From assembly GCA_014379405.1 (NCBI GenBank), contig JACMLU010000006.1, positions 1-64,000 of the forward strand: 64,000 bases of DNA, written 5' to 3'. Below the pieces are notes generated by a model. That model saw only the letters and a list, made by a program, of their open reading frames with translations, was not told the DNA's origin and did not search any database. Below, piece by piece: positions 54,272 to 62,540 of this stretch. The stretch's first letter is position 1; each line of letters starts with the position of its first letter. Made by a program: the position numbers and the translations under genes. The DNA comes from Flavobacterium sp. (GTDB lineage Bacteria; Bacteroidota; Bacteroidia; Flavobacteriales; Flavobacteriaceae).

Positions 54272-54871
54272 ATGAAAGCTATTTACATTCGTGTTTCTAC
54301 AACCGAGCAGAACACAAACCGACAAGAAAATACAATAGAGGGCGCAAAAGTATTTATTGACAAAATAAGTGGATCTATTCCATTTTCGGAACGACCAGAG
54401 GGCAGTAAGTTAATGAATCTTATAAAAGAGGGTAATGTTTCAGAATTGCACGTTCATTCAATTGATAGGTTAGGTCGAAACACTATTGATATTTTAACCA
54501 CTATTAAATTAATCACATCGTATAACTGTAATGTGATAAGCGAAAAAGAGGGATTAAAAATGTTAGATGCAGACGGTAAACCCAACCCAATAGCAAATTT
54601 AATGATCGGCATACTTTCAACTTTGGCAGAATTTGAATTATCACGAATTAAAGAACGACAAGCCGAAGGAATAAAAGAAGCTAAAAAAAGAAATCAGTAT
54701 GTAGGTAGAGCCATTGGAACAGCTGAAACAACCGAAGTATTTTTAAACAAAGCAAAAACCAAAGAAATACAGAAATACATAAAAGCTGGCGAAAGCATTA
54801 GAAGAGCCGCAAAGTTATCGGGAGCTTCTATTTCATTAGTGCAAAAAGTAATCAAATTAACTTCAAAATAG
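54272..54871 (+). CDS. Serine recombinase (resolvase/invertase)
   Basis: A 199-residue small serine recombinase: MKAIYIRVSTTEQNTNRQEN with the nucleophile Ser9, DRLGRNTIDIL, IANLMIGILSTLAEFELSRI, IKERQAEGIKEAKKRNQYVG, then a C-terminal helix-turn-helix (ESIRRAAKLSGASISLVQKV). It would resolve co-integrates or invert DNA at the adjacent dyads. ATG 54272 gives the standard N-terminus; an in-frame start at 54233 lies upstream of the promoter. It is a second, different recombinase within the element. Confidence 0.92.
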   Translation: MKAIYIRVSTTEQNTNRQENTIEGAKVFIDKISGSIPFSERPEGSKLMNLIKEGNVSELHVHSIDRLGRNTIDILTTIKLITSYNCNVISEKEGLKMLDADGKPNPIANLMIGILSTLAEFELSRIKERQAEGIKEAKKRNQYVGRAIGTAETTEVFLNKAKTKEIQKYIKAGESIRRAAKLSGASISLVQKVIKLTSK

Positions 54872-54878
54872 TATCATT

Positions 54879-55070
54879 ATGGAAACAATCGAAAAGTACC
54901 AAAAGCTAAAAGCAAAGTATCAGAAACTCAAAGCCAAACATAAAGCAGTACTTAAAAATTTTGATGAAGAAGTCAAATATATTATGGAACTAGAAGATGA
55001 AATTGAAGACATAAACACCAAGACATTAAATAATCTAATAAAAAACAATAAACGATTTAACAGCAATTAA
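54879..55070 (+). CDS. Small coiled-coil protein
   Basis: A 63-residue, highly charged protein with an internal repeat (KYQKLKAKYQKLKAKHK) and heptad-like spacing, so a coiled coil is likely. It starts 8 bases after the resolvase and probably shares its transcript. Function unknown. Confidence 0.55.
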   Translation: METIEKYQKLKAKYQKLKAKHKAVLKNFDEEVKYIMELEDEIEDINTKTLNNLIKNNKRFNSN

Positions 55071-55082
55071 AAAACAAACATT

Positions 55083-55268
55083 ATGAAAACACAAGTAAAA
55101 ACGTATTTAGAATTTGTAAAAGTTTATTTAGAATTTGTAAAGCTCTATGCAATAAACCGAGTTTCGACATTTACAGCTAAAACCCTATCCTTTTTAGTAA
55201 GGGGTACGTTTAAAATCGATGACATTAGAAAAGAATGTAGTCTTAAACAATTAAATAACTTAAATTAA
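55083..55268 (+). CDS. Small protein with internal direct repeat
   Basis: A 61-residue protein starting MKTQVKTYLEFVKVYLEFVK, where YLEFVK(V/L)Y is duplicated at the DNA level (TATTTAGAATTTGTAAA twice). It is followed, after the stop, by another frame with the same leader AACATTATGAAAACACAA. Function unknown; it may not be translated efficiently. Confidence 0.4.
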   Translation: MKTQVKTYLEFVKVYLEFVKLYAINRVSTFTAKTLSFLVRGTFKIDDIRKECSLKQLNNLN

Positions 55269-55272
55269 CATT

Positions 55273-55395
55273 ATGAAAACACAATCCAGAAGCCTTTTAT
55301 TATTACTTGCACTAAATTGCAAGTTAAGAGTTCAACTATTTCTAATTAGAAGCTTTTCCTTTGATATTGAAAGAGAACTAAATAAATTATTTTAA
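55273..55395 (+). CDS. 40-residue protein, possible paralogue of the preceding one
   Basis: Begins MKTQSRSLLLLLALNCKLRV and ends SFDIERELNKLF. It shares the leader and first four residues (MKTQ) with the preceding gene, and its end loosely resembles RGTFKIDDIRKE. Four bases separate the genes. Low confidence. Confidence 0.35.
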   Translation: MKTQSRSLLLLLALNCKLRVQLFLIRSFSFDIERELNKLF

Positions 55396-55454
55396 AACTA
55401 CTTTTTAAAAAGGGATATTCTATTCCCACATCTAGCATAAGCACTAATAAAACC

Positions 55455-55484
55455 AAGCCTTTGCAACTGTTTAGGCTTTTTTTA
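55455..55484 (+). terminator. Terminator of the resolvase operon
   Basis: AAGCCT (55455-55460) pairs with AGGCTT (55473-55478), followed by TTTTTTAT. Confidence 0.75.
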
Positions 55485-55530
55485 TATCTTATAGTATAGA
55501 TTTTATCTATTGTAAATTTAATATTAATAG

Positions 55531-55558
55531 TTTATATCGATATAAAGTGTTATATTTG
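55531..55558 (+). promoter_or_regulatory. Promoter with palindromic operator before the RHH gene
   Basis: TTTATATCGATATAAA (55531-55546) is a perfect 16-base palindrome placed between the probable -33 and the TATATTTG -7 box (55551-55558). A repressor bound there would block the promoter. The ribbon-helix-helix-like product of the downstream gene is the obvious candidate. Confidence 0.65.
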
Positions 55559-55635
55559 TGTAGTCAAACAAAAACAAAATATTACAATAATAGAAACACT
55601 AAAGCAGTGATCTATAATAAACAATAAAAAGTAAA

Positions 55636-55794
55636 ATGAAAAATTTAAAAGAACAAAACAAAGCTTTTAGCGTGACGGTTAGACTATCAAAAAGCGAAAT
55701 CGAACAACTGCAAACGGAATCAAATAACGAATTACTCTCTTTGAGTGCATTGGTTAGAAGAAAATTATTTTTAACACCAAAACAAACAGCATAA
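55636..55794 (+). CDS. Ribbon-helix-helix-like protein, 52 residues
   Basis: Reads MKNLKEQNKAFSVTVRLSKS, EIEQLQTESNNELLSLSALV and RRKLFLTPKQTA. The strand FSVTVRLSKSEIEQL followed by two helices ending in LSALVRRKL is the usual ribbon-helix-helix pattern of plasmid copy-number and MobC-like proteins. Its ending TAATG overlaps a 16-codon frame. The promoter 80 bases upstream contains a palindrome, consistent with autorepression. Confidence 0.65.
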   Translation: MKNLKEQNKAFSVTVRLSKSEIEQLQTESNNELLSLSALVRRKLFLTPKQTA

Positions 55795-55860
55795 TGACAG
55801 AATTTAAAAAAATCAGGATAGAAATTTATCTATTCTATCTATAATTTATAAAAAAACAAA

Positions 55861-58347
55861 ATGGGCGAATTATTTTATTTAGATTTTAAAAGTGACAGTT
55901 TCGGACAAGTACAAATTGACGAGCCTATTGGCTATGCCTCAATTGATTTTAATTTGAACCAAAAGGATAATAAAATGGCAAGGGATGTTTCATTTAATGG
56001 AGGTGAAACCCAGTTTGAGTTTGTCGATTATCGCAATCACTATTTAGAGCAACTTTTGTATTACGTTCATTATTTCGGATTTGAAGCAAAGGTATATTTG
56101 GTTATAGTAATTAATGGGGTAAGTAACATTATGGGCGAATTAGACTTTGCAACCTCAACAACTGACGATTTAAAGTACTTTAAATGCAAGGTTATACAAC
56201 AAAGTAACTTACAGATAATTAAACGAGCGAGGTCAATTAAAGTGGATTTATTAAGTAATAAAGACATAGATGGCAACCCGATAACTCCATTGGTTCCAGA
56301 GAATATTTTATTAATTAGCAAACCAGTTTATCAAAAATCAGAATGGAAAAGCTCATTTACAGGCACGGATAACAATAATTATTTCAATCCTTGTCAAAGC
56401 TTAATAGCAACAGGAATAGAAGACAGTACTATTCCTTTGTCAGTTGGGGCAAAAGACATAAAATTTTATACTTCTGGGGTGGTTATAGATGAGCATTTTC
56501 AATTAATAAAAGCAAAGAATGCACTAAAAAACATTAAAATATCCTTGAAAGGTATTGAAATGGACACAACAATAAGTAATAAATTGATACTTGTTTACGG
56601 TGGAACTAAAGTAATTTTAAAATCAGTAACGAAAGTACAATCTTTTTACGGTGACATTGATTACAATATTGATTCATTGGACAGAAATGCAATGATAAGC
56701 ATTTACTTTTTTCGGGAGGGATTCGCAACGTGTAAATTAGATAACATAATCATAACAGCAGAAAGCACTTCTTACAATTCTATTACCCCCTCTTTTCGTT
56801 TAATCGATGTAATGAGTCAAATTGTTAAATCAATATCAGGATTAACAATTAATGCCCCTCGTTACGCTCAATTAGGGCAGTTTTACGATAATAGATTGTT
56901 TAACGGTAACTTTCTTAGGAATGTAAAAGACAAACCATTTTACGTATCGTTAGAAGATATAGAAAAGTCTATAACTGAAATGAATGCAGACTATGAAATA
57001 CAAGCAGATGGAAAAGTATTTTTTGGCATTGAAAAGGATTTCTACACGGGAATAGAAAGCGGTTTCTTTGATAGTATGCAGTTTTCTGAAATGAATAAAT
57101 CCTTTAACCCTAAATATTCTGTAAAGGAATTTAACTACTCTTATAAAAACTATCAATCATTAAAGGAAAAAGAGGAACTAAATTCAGCCGACACCATACA
57201 CGGAGAAAGTCGATGGGTTTTGTTTAACAAAATGGTGGAGAATAAAAAAGAGGTTTCAATTGAATGGACAAGGGATGCTTTTTTAATTGAAGCAACAAGA
57301 AGAAAAGCTGTAGAAATAACAGCAGAAACAGCCTCACAAGAAGACAATACACTATTTGCTATTGACTCAATAAACACGATAGCAGAGCAGAAATTTACAG
57401 AAGTAACAAGTTTAAAACATACCTATAACAAGGACACAAACAGACTAACGTTACAAAACGATGGAAGTGTTAATTTTATCGTTTTAGGTATTGAGTTTGG
57501 AAGTGTGTTTACTATCAATCCAAGTCATTTAAACGCTGGAGATTACACTGTTTTTGCAATTGCTAATAACACAGTTGAATTAACACGAACAAGCGCAGGA
57601 GCTATCGGAATAGCTGGAGACGGTGCAAAAGTAACAAATTACACCTATACGCTAAACTTAGCTAGTATTCCTTACACAAATTACACAAATCAGGGATTTA
57701 CAGCTATTAATAATTTAAACACCTCAGACCGTTATAGCAATTTACGTTATTCGGTAAGACGAAACATAGAAAACTATTACCAATCTTATTTAGCGACTTG
57801 TAATTTATATTGGAAAAACAAACCAATTATAAACACTTGGTACAAAAACAACGGGGATTGCTCAACCACTTATTTAGGCAAAACTTTAGTAGAAAAAAGT
57901 AATTTAACACCTATTAATCCATTGGTTACGCCTTTTATTTATGATAATGTAATATTTGCTAATGTGGAGTTTGAGGACTTTATAGCGTTGCAAAACAGTA
58001 TAAGAAGTGATAGAGGTTATATTCGTACTATTGATAATAACGATCAGGTTGTAAAGTTATACCCAGTTACAATGAAATACGAAAACTTAAGTAAAGAATT
58101 AACTATAAAAGGAGAAGAAAAACACGAGCCTATTACAATGACAATCACAAAGGTAAAAGGAGTTATTACAATTAATAATCAAACACAAGTACACAAAATA
58201 AGTTACGAAATAAAAGACGAAAAAGTGTATATTTACGACAGCAACAGACAAAGATTGTATAACGGTTGTTTCTGGGATTTGGTGAGTGTAAACGGTGCTA
58301 CGGCTTCGACTGTAACAGAATTAGACAACTGGTTGAGTTTATTGTAG
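55861..58347 (+). CDS. Phage-tail-like structural protein
   Basis: An 828-residue protein without a signal peptide. The N-terminal third (MARDVSFNGGETQFEFVDYR, LLYYVHYFGFEAKVYLVIVI, FKCKVIQQSNLQIIKRARSI) resembles the large tail/baseplate-associated proteins of Bacteroidota prophages, which share an RD..SHG/EF..Y...G pattern. The middle and C-terminal parts are beta-rich. It is the only virion-type protein in the element: no capsid, portal, terminase or lysis gene is visible. It might be a leftover of a prophage or a hijacked tail component. Assignment by pattern recollection. Confidence 0.55.
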   Translation: MGELFYLDFKSDSFGQVQIDEPIGYASIDFNLNQKDNKMARDVSFNGGETQFEFVDYRNHYLEQLLYYVHYFGFEAKVYLVIVINGVSNIMGELDFATSTTDDLKYFKCKVIQQSNLQIIKRARSIKVDLLSNKDIDGNPITPLVPENILLISKPVYQKSEWKSSFTGTDNNNYFNPCQSLIATGIEDSTIPLSVGAKDIKFYTSGVVIDEHFQLIKAKNALKNIKISLKGIEMDTTISNKLILVYGGTKVILKSVTKVQSFYGDIDYNIDSLDRNAMISIYFFREGFATCKLDNIIITAESTSYNSITPSFRLIDVMSQIVKSISGLTINAPRYAQLGQFYDNRLFNGNFLRNVKDKPFYVSLEDIEKSITEMNADYEIQADGKVFFGIEKDFYTGIESGFFDSMQFSEMNKSFNPKYSVKEFNYSYKNYQSLKEKEELNSADTIHGESRWVLFNKMVENKKEVSIEWTRDAFLIEATRRKAVEITAETASQEDNTLFAIDSINTIAEQKFTEVTSLKHTYNKDTNRLTLQNDGSVNFIVLGIEFGSVFTINPSHLNAGDYTVFAIANNTVELTRTSAGAIGIAGDGAKVTNYTYTLNLASIPYTNYTNQGFTAINNLNTSDRYSNLRYSVRRNIENYYQSYLATCNLYWKNKPIINTWYKNNGDCSTTYLGKTLVEKSNLTPINPLVTPFIYDNVIFANVEFEDFIALQNSIRSDRGYIRTIDNNDQVVKLYPVTMKYENLSKELTIKGEEKHEPITMTITKVKGVITINNQTQVHKISYEIKDEKVYIYDSNRQRLYNGCFWDLVSVNGATASTVTELDNWLSLL

Positions 58348-58357
58348 TTGGGGCATC

Positions 58358-58558
58358 TTAATTACAATTATTATTAATAGTAGTTAATCTTTTTTGATAA
58401 TCCTCTTCAATTTTTTTAATACAAGCAGATGAGCCATTGCAATTAGTCCAGCCTTGACTTCTTAAATTTTCTAGTTCCGTCCTTTGAGCGTCACAATCGT
58501 CCTTTGAGCAACTGATTGAAAAACTAAGCAATAACAGTAGTAATATGATTTTTCTCAT
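58358..58558 (-). CDS. Small lipoprotein, 66 residues
   Basis: A lipoprotein signal (MRKIILLLLLLSFSISCSKD, C17) is followed by a short Cys-containing tail (ELENLRSQGWTNCNGSSACI). It lies on the opposite strand between two plus-strand genes. CAAATGTA at 58585-58592 reads TACATTTG on the minus strand, a possible -7 box. Probably a surface-exposed cargo protein; no function can be given. Confidence 0.65.
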   Translation of the reverse strand: MRKIILLLLLLSFSISCSKDDCDAQRTELENLRSQGWTNCNGSSACIKKIEEDYQKRLTTINNNCN

Positions 58559-58684
58559 TTATTAAACTTTAAAATAATTGCATTCAAATGTAATCAATTA
58601 TAAATTAACTCGTTTACGGGAAACCTCAAAGTAAATGATTTTTAATAGGTTATATTTGGGTTTTATTAATGTAAATCTTTAGAA

Positions 58685-59215
58685 ATGAAAAAAGTATTAT
58701 TAATTATTTGTCTATTTTGTTTAACTCATATTTTTGCACAGCCTTTAATATTTGAGAAACTTGTTATAATAGACAGTATTACATCAAAAGAAGTTCTTTT
58801 TGAAAGACTAAACACTCGATTGATTGATGTAATGGAGGGACAAGACAAATTTAACAAAAACATTATCCAATCAGACAAAGAAATTGGTGTTATTAAGTAT
58901 AAAAATGTAATTAGTTATGATGTAAATGAATTTATGAATAGTGCTAATGGAATTATTAGTTATAATGTTAATGTGTATTTTAAAAAAGGGCGATTTAAAA
59001 TAATCATTGACAATATTATTCATAAAGGTTTGGGGGTTTCCATGGATGAACTAACAATAGATATACAGTACCCTCATAAACATTCAAATTATTTAAAATA
59101 CAGAAATAGAAAATGGGTAGAAATTAAAGAATTTATTAATAATGAAATACCTAAACACATCTCAACTGTAGAAAAATTAATTCTAACACCATCAGAACAA
59201 GAGTCTAAATGGTAA
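58685..59215 (+). CDS. DUF4468-like secreted protein
   Basis: A 176-residue protein with a signal peptide (MKKVLLIICLFCLTHIFAQP) followed by IFEKLVIIDSITSKEVLFER and LIDVMEGQDKFNKNIIQSDK then EIGVIKYKNVISYDV, matching DUF4468 with its TBP-like fold. Function unknown; the family is common in Bacteroidota and often lies in mobile elements. TATATTTG at 58651 is a possible -7 box. Confidence 0.7.
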   Translation: MKKVLLIICLFCLTHIFAQPLIFEKLVIIDSITSKEVLFERLNTRLIDVMEGQDKFNKNIIQSDKEIGVIKYKNVISYDVNEFMNSANGIISYNVNVYFKKGRFKIIIDNIIHKGLGVSMDELTIDIQYPHKHSNYLKYRNRKWVEIKEFINNEIPKHISTVEKLILTPSEQESKW

Positions 59216-59264
59216 AACTAGGTTAAATATTCCTTAACAATTTAGGTTTTAAATCCAGACCAAA

Positions 59265-59858
59265 ATGCCACGAATAGCAAATTACCCAACAGCCGTAGAA
59301 GACAGTTTGACTTTTAGATTAAAAAGTCTAACCGAAAACAACAACTCTTATTTGAATTCATACGGAATACGGGCAGGAACAACAAACTGGACAAGAAACG
59401 GCAAACCTTATGCAAGTATAGGAATTACAGTAACGCATACAGAAGTTAACACGTTTATAAAATTTGGCTACAATACGGGAGGCGAACACATTAGTTATAG
59501 AGTAAATTTAATCAGTAAATCATCAAACTTAGGTAAAGGAAAGGTTTGGTTTTTTGTTTGCCCTATTACTGGCAAATGTTGTAGAAAACTACATTTAAAA
59601 GGGACTTACTTTTTACACAGGACAGCTCATAAAGGTTTAATGTACGAAAAGCAATTACAGTCAAAAAAAAATCGTGATATGTTAGGCATTTTTGACAAAG
59701 CTGTTTTAAGTGATGAGGTTTATGAGGAACGCTATAAGAAGTATTTTAAAACGCATTATAATGGCAAAGAAACTAAACGATATAAAAAACTAAGTTACAA
59801 AATAAAAACTGCAGAAAGTTACCCATCTGACATAATGGAGAGTTTATTAATGATGTAG
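59265..59858 (+). CDS. Phage-associated zinc-ribbon-like protein with degraded cysteines
   Basis: A 197-residue basic protein. The core VWFFVCPITGKCCRKLHLKG then TYFLHRTAHKGLMYEKQLQS matches a family of phage/island proteins with a WWFxCPxCGRRVxxLYLxxG..FxCRxCHGLxYxSQ pattern, in which two CxxC pairs bind zinc. Here the first pair is altered (CPITGKCC) and the second is replaced by HRTAH, so zinc binding may be lost or changed. Function unknown. Confidence 0.6.
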   Translation: MPRIANYPTAVEDSLTFRLKSLTENNNSYLNSYGIRAGTTNWTRNGKPYASIGITVTHTEVNTFIKFGYNTGGEHISYRVNLISKSSNLGKGKVWFFVCPITGKCCRKLHLKGTYFLHRTAHKGLMYEKQLQSKKNRDMLGIFDKAVLSDEVYEERYKKYFKTHYNGKETKRYKKLSYKIKTAESYPSDIMESLLMM

Positions 59859-59915
59859 CGTTTAACTAAACAATATTCTACTATCTGTTACGGGTGTAAT
59901 CAATTATGATCTTAA

Positions 59916-60155
59916 ATGAATATGCACTTAGTAAAACAAAATAATTTAAATCTGAATAACATTAAATATAAACCAATGGAAAACGGACTAACAAAAGAAG
60001 AAAATATTATTTTGAATATGCTATTAGCTAAAAGAGATAAAAACAATATTGTAAAACCAGTCGATGAAAAAATTAGTAAGCAAAGAATAAAAGAAATTAA
60101 AGATGAAGTTAGAAAAAAACTGGACAGTTTGAAGTACAAAGATTTCAAAGATTAA
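59916..60155 (+). CDS. Small hydrophilic protein, 79 residues
   Basis: A charged protein (EENIILNMLLAKRDKNNIVK, PVDEKISKQRIKEIKDEVRK) with a probable C-terminal helix. An alternative start at 59979 (MENGLTKEEN) gives 58 residues. Last gene before attR. Function unknown. Confidence 0.5.
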   Translation: MNMHLVKQNNLNLNNIKYKPMENGLTKEENIILNMLLAKRDKNNIVKPVDEKISKQRIKEIKDEVRKKLDSLKYKDFKD

Positions 60156-60276
60156 AAACTAATACATTAACGTAATTTATAGTTGAGGTTTGGTTCTAAA
60201 TGACCCTAAATGACCCCAAATAAAAACAGGGTATTTTTTAAGCACAAAAAAAAGGTTTTATTTATCATTTTTCAAC
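60156..60276. other. Non-coding right end of the element
   Basis: No gene is visible. It contains a direct repeat (TAAATGACCC twice, near 60208-60226) just before attR, possibly an arm-type integrase site. Confidence 0.4.
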
Positions 60277-60300
60277 TTTGGTTGAGTAAATGTTAAGTAA
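60277..60300 (+). repeat. attR candidate: 24-base direct repeat
   Basis: Exact copy of 48676-48699 (TTTGGTTGAGTAAATG then TTAAGTAA). It lies 253 bases upstream of a second tyrosine recombinase gene in the same orientation, so it may also be the attL of a second element that inserted at the same site. Confidence 0.75.
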
Positions 60301-60334
60301 AACCTTTGTTAAACCCTATAAATAGGTAATTAAA

Positions 60335-60348
60335 GTGACCACGGCGGG
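60335..60348 (+). repeat. GTGACCACGGCGGG, second island-boundary repeat
   Basis: Identical to 48549-48562. At the left end it lies outside the 24-base repeat, and here it also lies outside (downstream). The pair spans 11.8 kb and may be the true core of another integration event. Confidence 0.5.
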
Positions 60349-60423
60349 ATTGAGGATTTACGTTATAAACGTACATAAACAAATAAAAAACACTGCTTTT
60401 TATATTTGTAACATAAAATTAGT

Positions 60424-60506
60424 TATATTTGCAATATAAATTACTTGTATTCAATAGAAAGATGTCGTGTGAATTGTCGTGTGGCTTTTTAATGCTGTTG
60501 AATACA
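60424..60506 (+). promoter_or_regulatory. Upstream region of the second integrase gene with direct and inverted repeats
   Basis: TATATTTG at 60424-60431 is a likely -7 box. Then TGTATTCAA (60446-60454) and TTGAATACA (60498-60506) form a 9-bp dyad enclosing a direct repeat GTCGTGTG (twice, 12 bases apart, near 60464 and 60476). This may be the recombinase binding region or an operator. Confidence 0.5.
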
Positions 60507-60552
60507 GAAACGTTTTGGGAAGGGCGTTTTTTAAATTAAATCAAACGAAATT

Positions 60553-61848
60553 ATGGCAACTTTGAAATACTTCATTTCGGGGAAGAAAAGTCCAACCGAA
60601 ATTAAAATCAGATATCTCAATGGTCGGGCAATACAAATTGTTGCTGGTACAAATTTATTTGTTGATAGACAAAATTGGGATAAAAAAAATCAAAAAATTA
60701 GAAATGTGACTGCGGTTCCGGATAGGGATAAAATTAATTCTAAATTAGCTGATTTAAAAAATCATATAATGAATGAGGCAAATGTTGATTTTATGGAAGG
60801 CGAAATTCTCAACAGAATTTGGCTGGAGAAGTGTATAAATAAATTTTTTTATCGTCCTTCGGTTGACGAGAAAAAAGCACTAGAATACCATAAGATATAT
60901 TTAACTGATTTTGCCGAATGGTGGCTTAAAGATAAAGCTCCAAAGTTTAAAGTTAGTGCCGATAAATATATGGACGACACCACTATTGGTCATTATGAAA
61001 TATTGAAAAACTTGATAAAAAAGTATGAAGGCAAGGACAAAATAAAATTTTCGTTAATTAACAATGTTTTAATGGATAGCTTCTCTGAATTTTTGACTGC
61101 CGAAAAATATGCCGAAGAAACAGCTAAACGAATGATAGGACGATTCAAGTTTTTTTGTGGTCGTGCCGAAGCTGAAAACATAAAAATAGACAAGTCTTAC
61201 GAGGACCGTGTTTTCGTAAAGAAAGACGAAATTAAATACAAAGCTCCATATTACAACGAAATTGAAATTAGCATGCACTATGCTTATGATTTTAGCTACA
61301 ATGAAGTTTTGGACAATGTGAGGGATAATTTAATCATTGGACTTTGGACAGGATTGCGTGTTAGTGATTTCAACAATAAATTAAAAACAGATAATTTCCA
61401 AGATGATTTTATTGAAATAGAAACCGAAAAAACAAAGACTTGGGTTTCAATTCCTGTTCATTGGATGATAGCCGAGATTTTGAAGAAAAGAAACGGTGCG
61501 CTTCCTAAAAAAATAAACGATGCGGATTTTAACAAGCACATTAAAACCATTGCGAGAATTTTGAAATTTGACCAAAAAATGATTGGAGGAATTTCTAAAG
61601 TTGATCCTATTACTAGAATTAAGAGAAAAGTAGTAGATTTATATCCAAAATATGAACTAATTACTTCGCACATTTGCCGCAGGAGTTTTGCAACTAATAT
61701 TTATGGAACAGTACCTAATACAACTTTGATGGCGATTTGTGGTTGGGCAAGCGAAGAACAGATGCTTGATTACATCAAAAAAACCAACAGGGAGCACGCA
61801 GAAACCTTGAAAAAAGTTTGGGATAGTAAATATAATAAAGCAATTTAA
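60553..61848 (+). CDS. Tyrosine recombinase (integrase) of the second element
   Basis: A 431-residue phage-type integrase related to the first one. MATLKYFISGKKSPTEIKIR begins an arm-binding domain; the catalytic residues are R269 (WTGLRVSDF), H373-IC-R376 (SHICRRSF), W398 in place of the second His (ICGWASEEQM) and Y407 (LDYIKKT). The C-terminal region YPKYELITSHICRRSFATN is nearly the same as in the first integrase (YPKHEVISSHICRRSFCTN), which indicates a common family but not identity. Confidence 0.92.
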   Translation: MATLKYFISGKKSPTEIKIRYLNGRAIQIVAGTNLFVDRQNWDKKNQKIRNVTAVPDRDKINSKLADLKNHIMNEANVDFMEGEILNRIWLEKCINKFFYRPSVDEKKALEYHKIYLTDFAEWWLKDKAPKFKVSADKYMDDTTIGHYEILKNLIKKYEGKDKIKFSLINNVLMDSFSEFLTAEKYAEETAKRMIGRFKFFCGRAEAENIKIDKSYEDRVFVKKDEIKYKAPYYNEIEISMHYAYDFSYNEVLDNVRDNLIIGLWTGLRVSDFNNKLKTDNFQDDFIEIETEKTKTWVSIPVHWMIAEILKKRNGALPKKINDADFNKHIKTIARILKFDQKMIGGISKVDPITRIKRKVVDLYPKYELITSHICRRSFATNIYGTVPNTTLMAICGWASEEQMLDYIKKTNREHAETLKKVWDSKYNKAI

Positions 61849-61870
61849 AACGAAAAAAAATAAATCGAAA

Positions 61871-62260
61871 ATGGAAACTAAACAATTAAATGATTCCGAA
61901 AAGCTATATATGCTTATGGAGGAATTGAGGCTATCGGGATTAAAACTATCCAAAGCCTTGGGGTATAAAAGCCATCAGTCTATTCATCAAATTTTGAAAA
62001 GTCCTGATAAATACCATATTTCTGAAAGTATGGTTGACAAAATCATAAAAACATTTCCGGAAGTAAGCTATTGGTTTTTGAAAAGCGGAAAACTTCCTAT
62101 TCTTTTGTCCGACAAATTGGCCAGAAACCAAACTAATATAATTTTTAGCGAAAACAAACCAAAAGAAACCGCAGATTATAGTTTGGAAATGTTTGGAACT
62201 TTAAAAAACATAGAAGGATTACTGGAGAGGGTTGTCGAACTTTTGGAAAGTAAAAAATAA
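61871..62260 (+). CDS. Repressor-like helix-turn-helix protein
   Basis: A 129-residue protein with an N-terminal HTH (MEELRLSGLKLSKALGYKSH, QSIHQILKSPDKYHISESMV) resembling CI-like repressors, then a hydrophilic linker and a C-terminal helix (LKNIEGLLERVVELLESKK) suitable for dimerisation. No LexA-type peptidase domain. It follows the integrase by 22 bases and is separated by a strong terminator from convergent genes. Confidence 0.75.
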   Translation: METKQLNDSEKLYMLMEELRLSGLKLSKALGYKSHQSIHQILKSPDKYHISESMVDKIIKTFPEVSYWFLKSGKLPILLSDKLARNQTNIIFSENKPKETADYSLEMFGTLKNIEGLLERVVELLESKK

Positions 62261-62303
62261 GCAAAAAAAAGCCACTCGATTTGAGTGGCTTTTTTTTGCT
62301 TAT
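62257..62303. terminator. Bidirectional terminator between convergent operons
   Basis: A 21-bp perfect stem: ATAAGCAAAAAAAAGCCACT and C with its complement, loop GATTT. It begins in the stop codon of the repressor-like gene and ends just before the minus-strand stop at 62304, so it serves both. Confidence 0.9.
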
Positions 62304-62528
62304 TTATGGTTTTTTAATCTTATTGAATTCTTCAATTGCTATTTTTGATGATTTGGTAGTGAAAATATCTTTTCCATTAAGATAAATTCTAAATCCAATA
62401 TAAGGTGTAAAAGTCATTTCTTTTGAAATATTTTGACATTCTATTTTATATACTGACTGCTCAAAAGTTTTTAAAAAGTTACGTATGTTTTTAACATTTA
62501 ATTCTTCTTCTTGGTTTTTATTTTTCAT
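62304..62528 (-). CDS. Small protein of unknown function
   Basis: A 74-residue protein (EELNVKNIRNFLKTFEQSVY, IGFRIYLNGKDIFTTKSSKI). No recognisable family. It follows the XRE gene by 12 bases on the minus strand and is the last gene of the small-gene operon. Confidence 0.6.
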   Translation of the reverse strand: MKNKNQEEELNVKNIRNFLKTFEQSVYKIECQNISKEMTFTPYIGFRIYLNGKDIFTTKSSKIAIEEFNKIKKP

Positions 62529-62540
62529 TGCTTTAAAATT

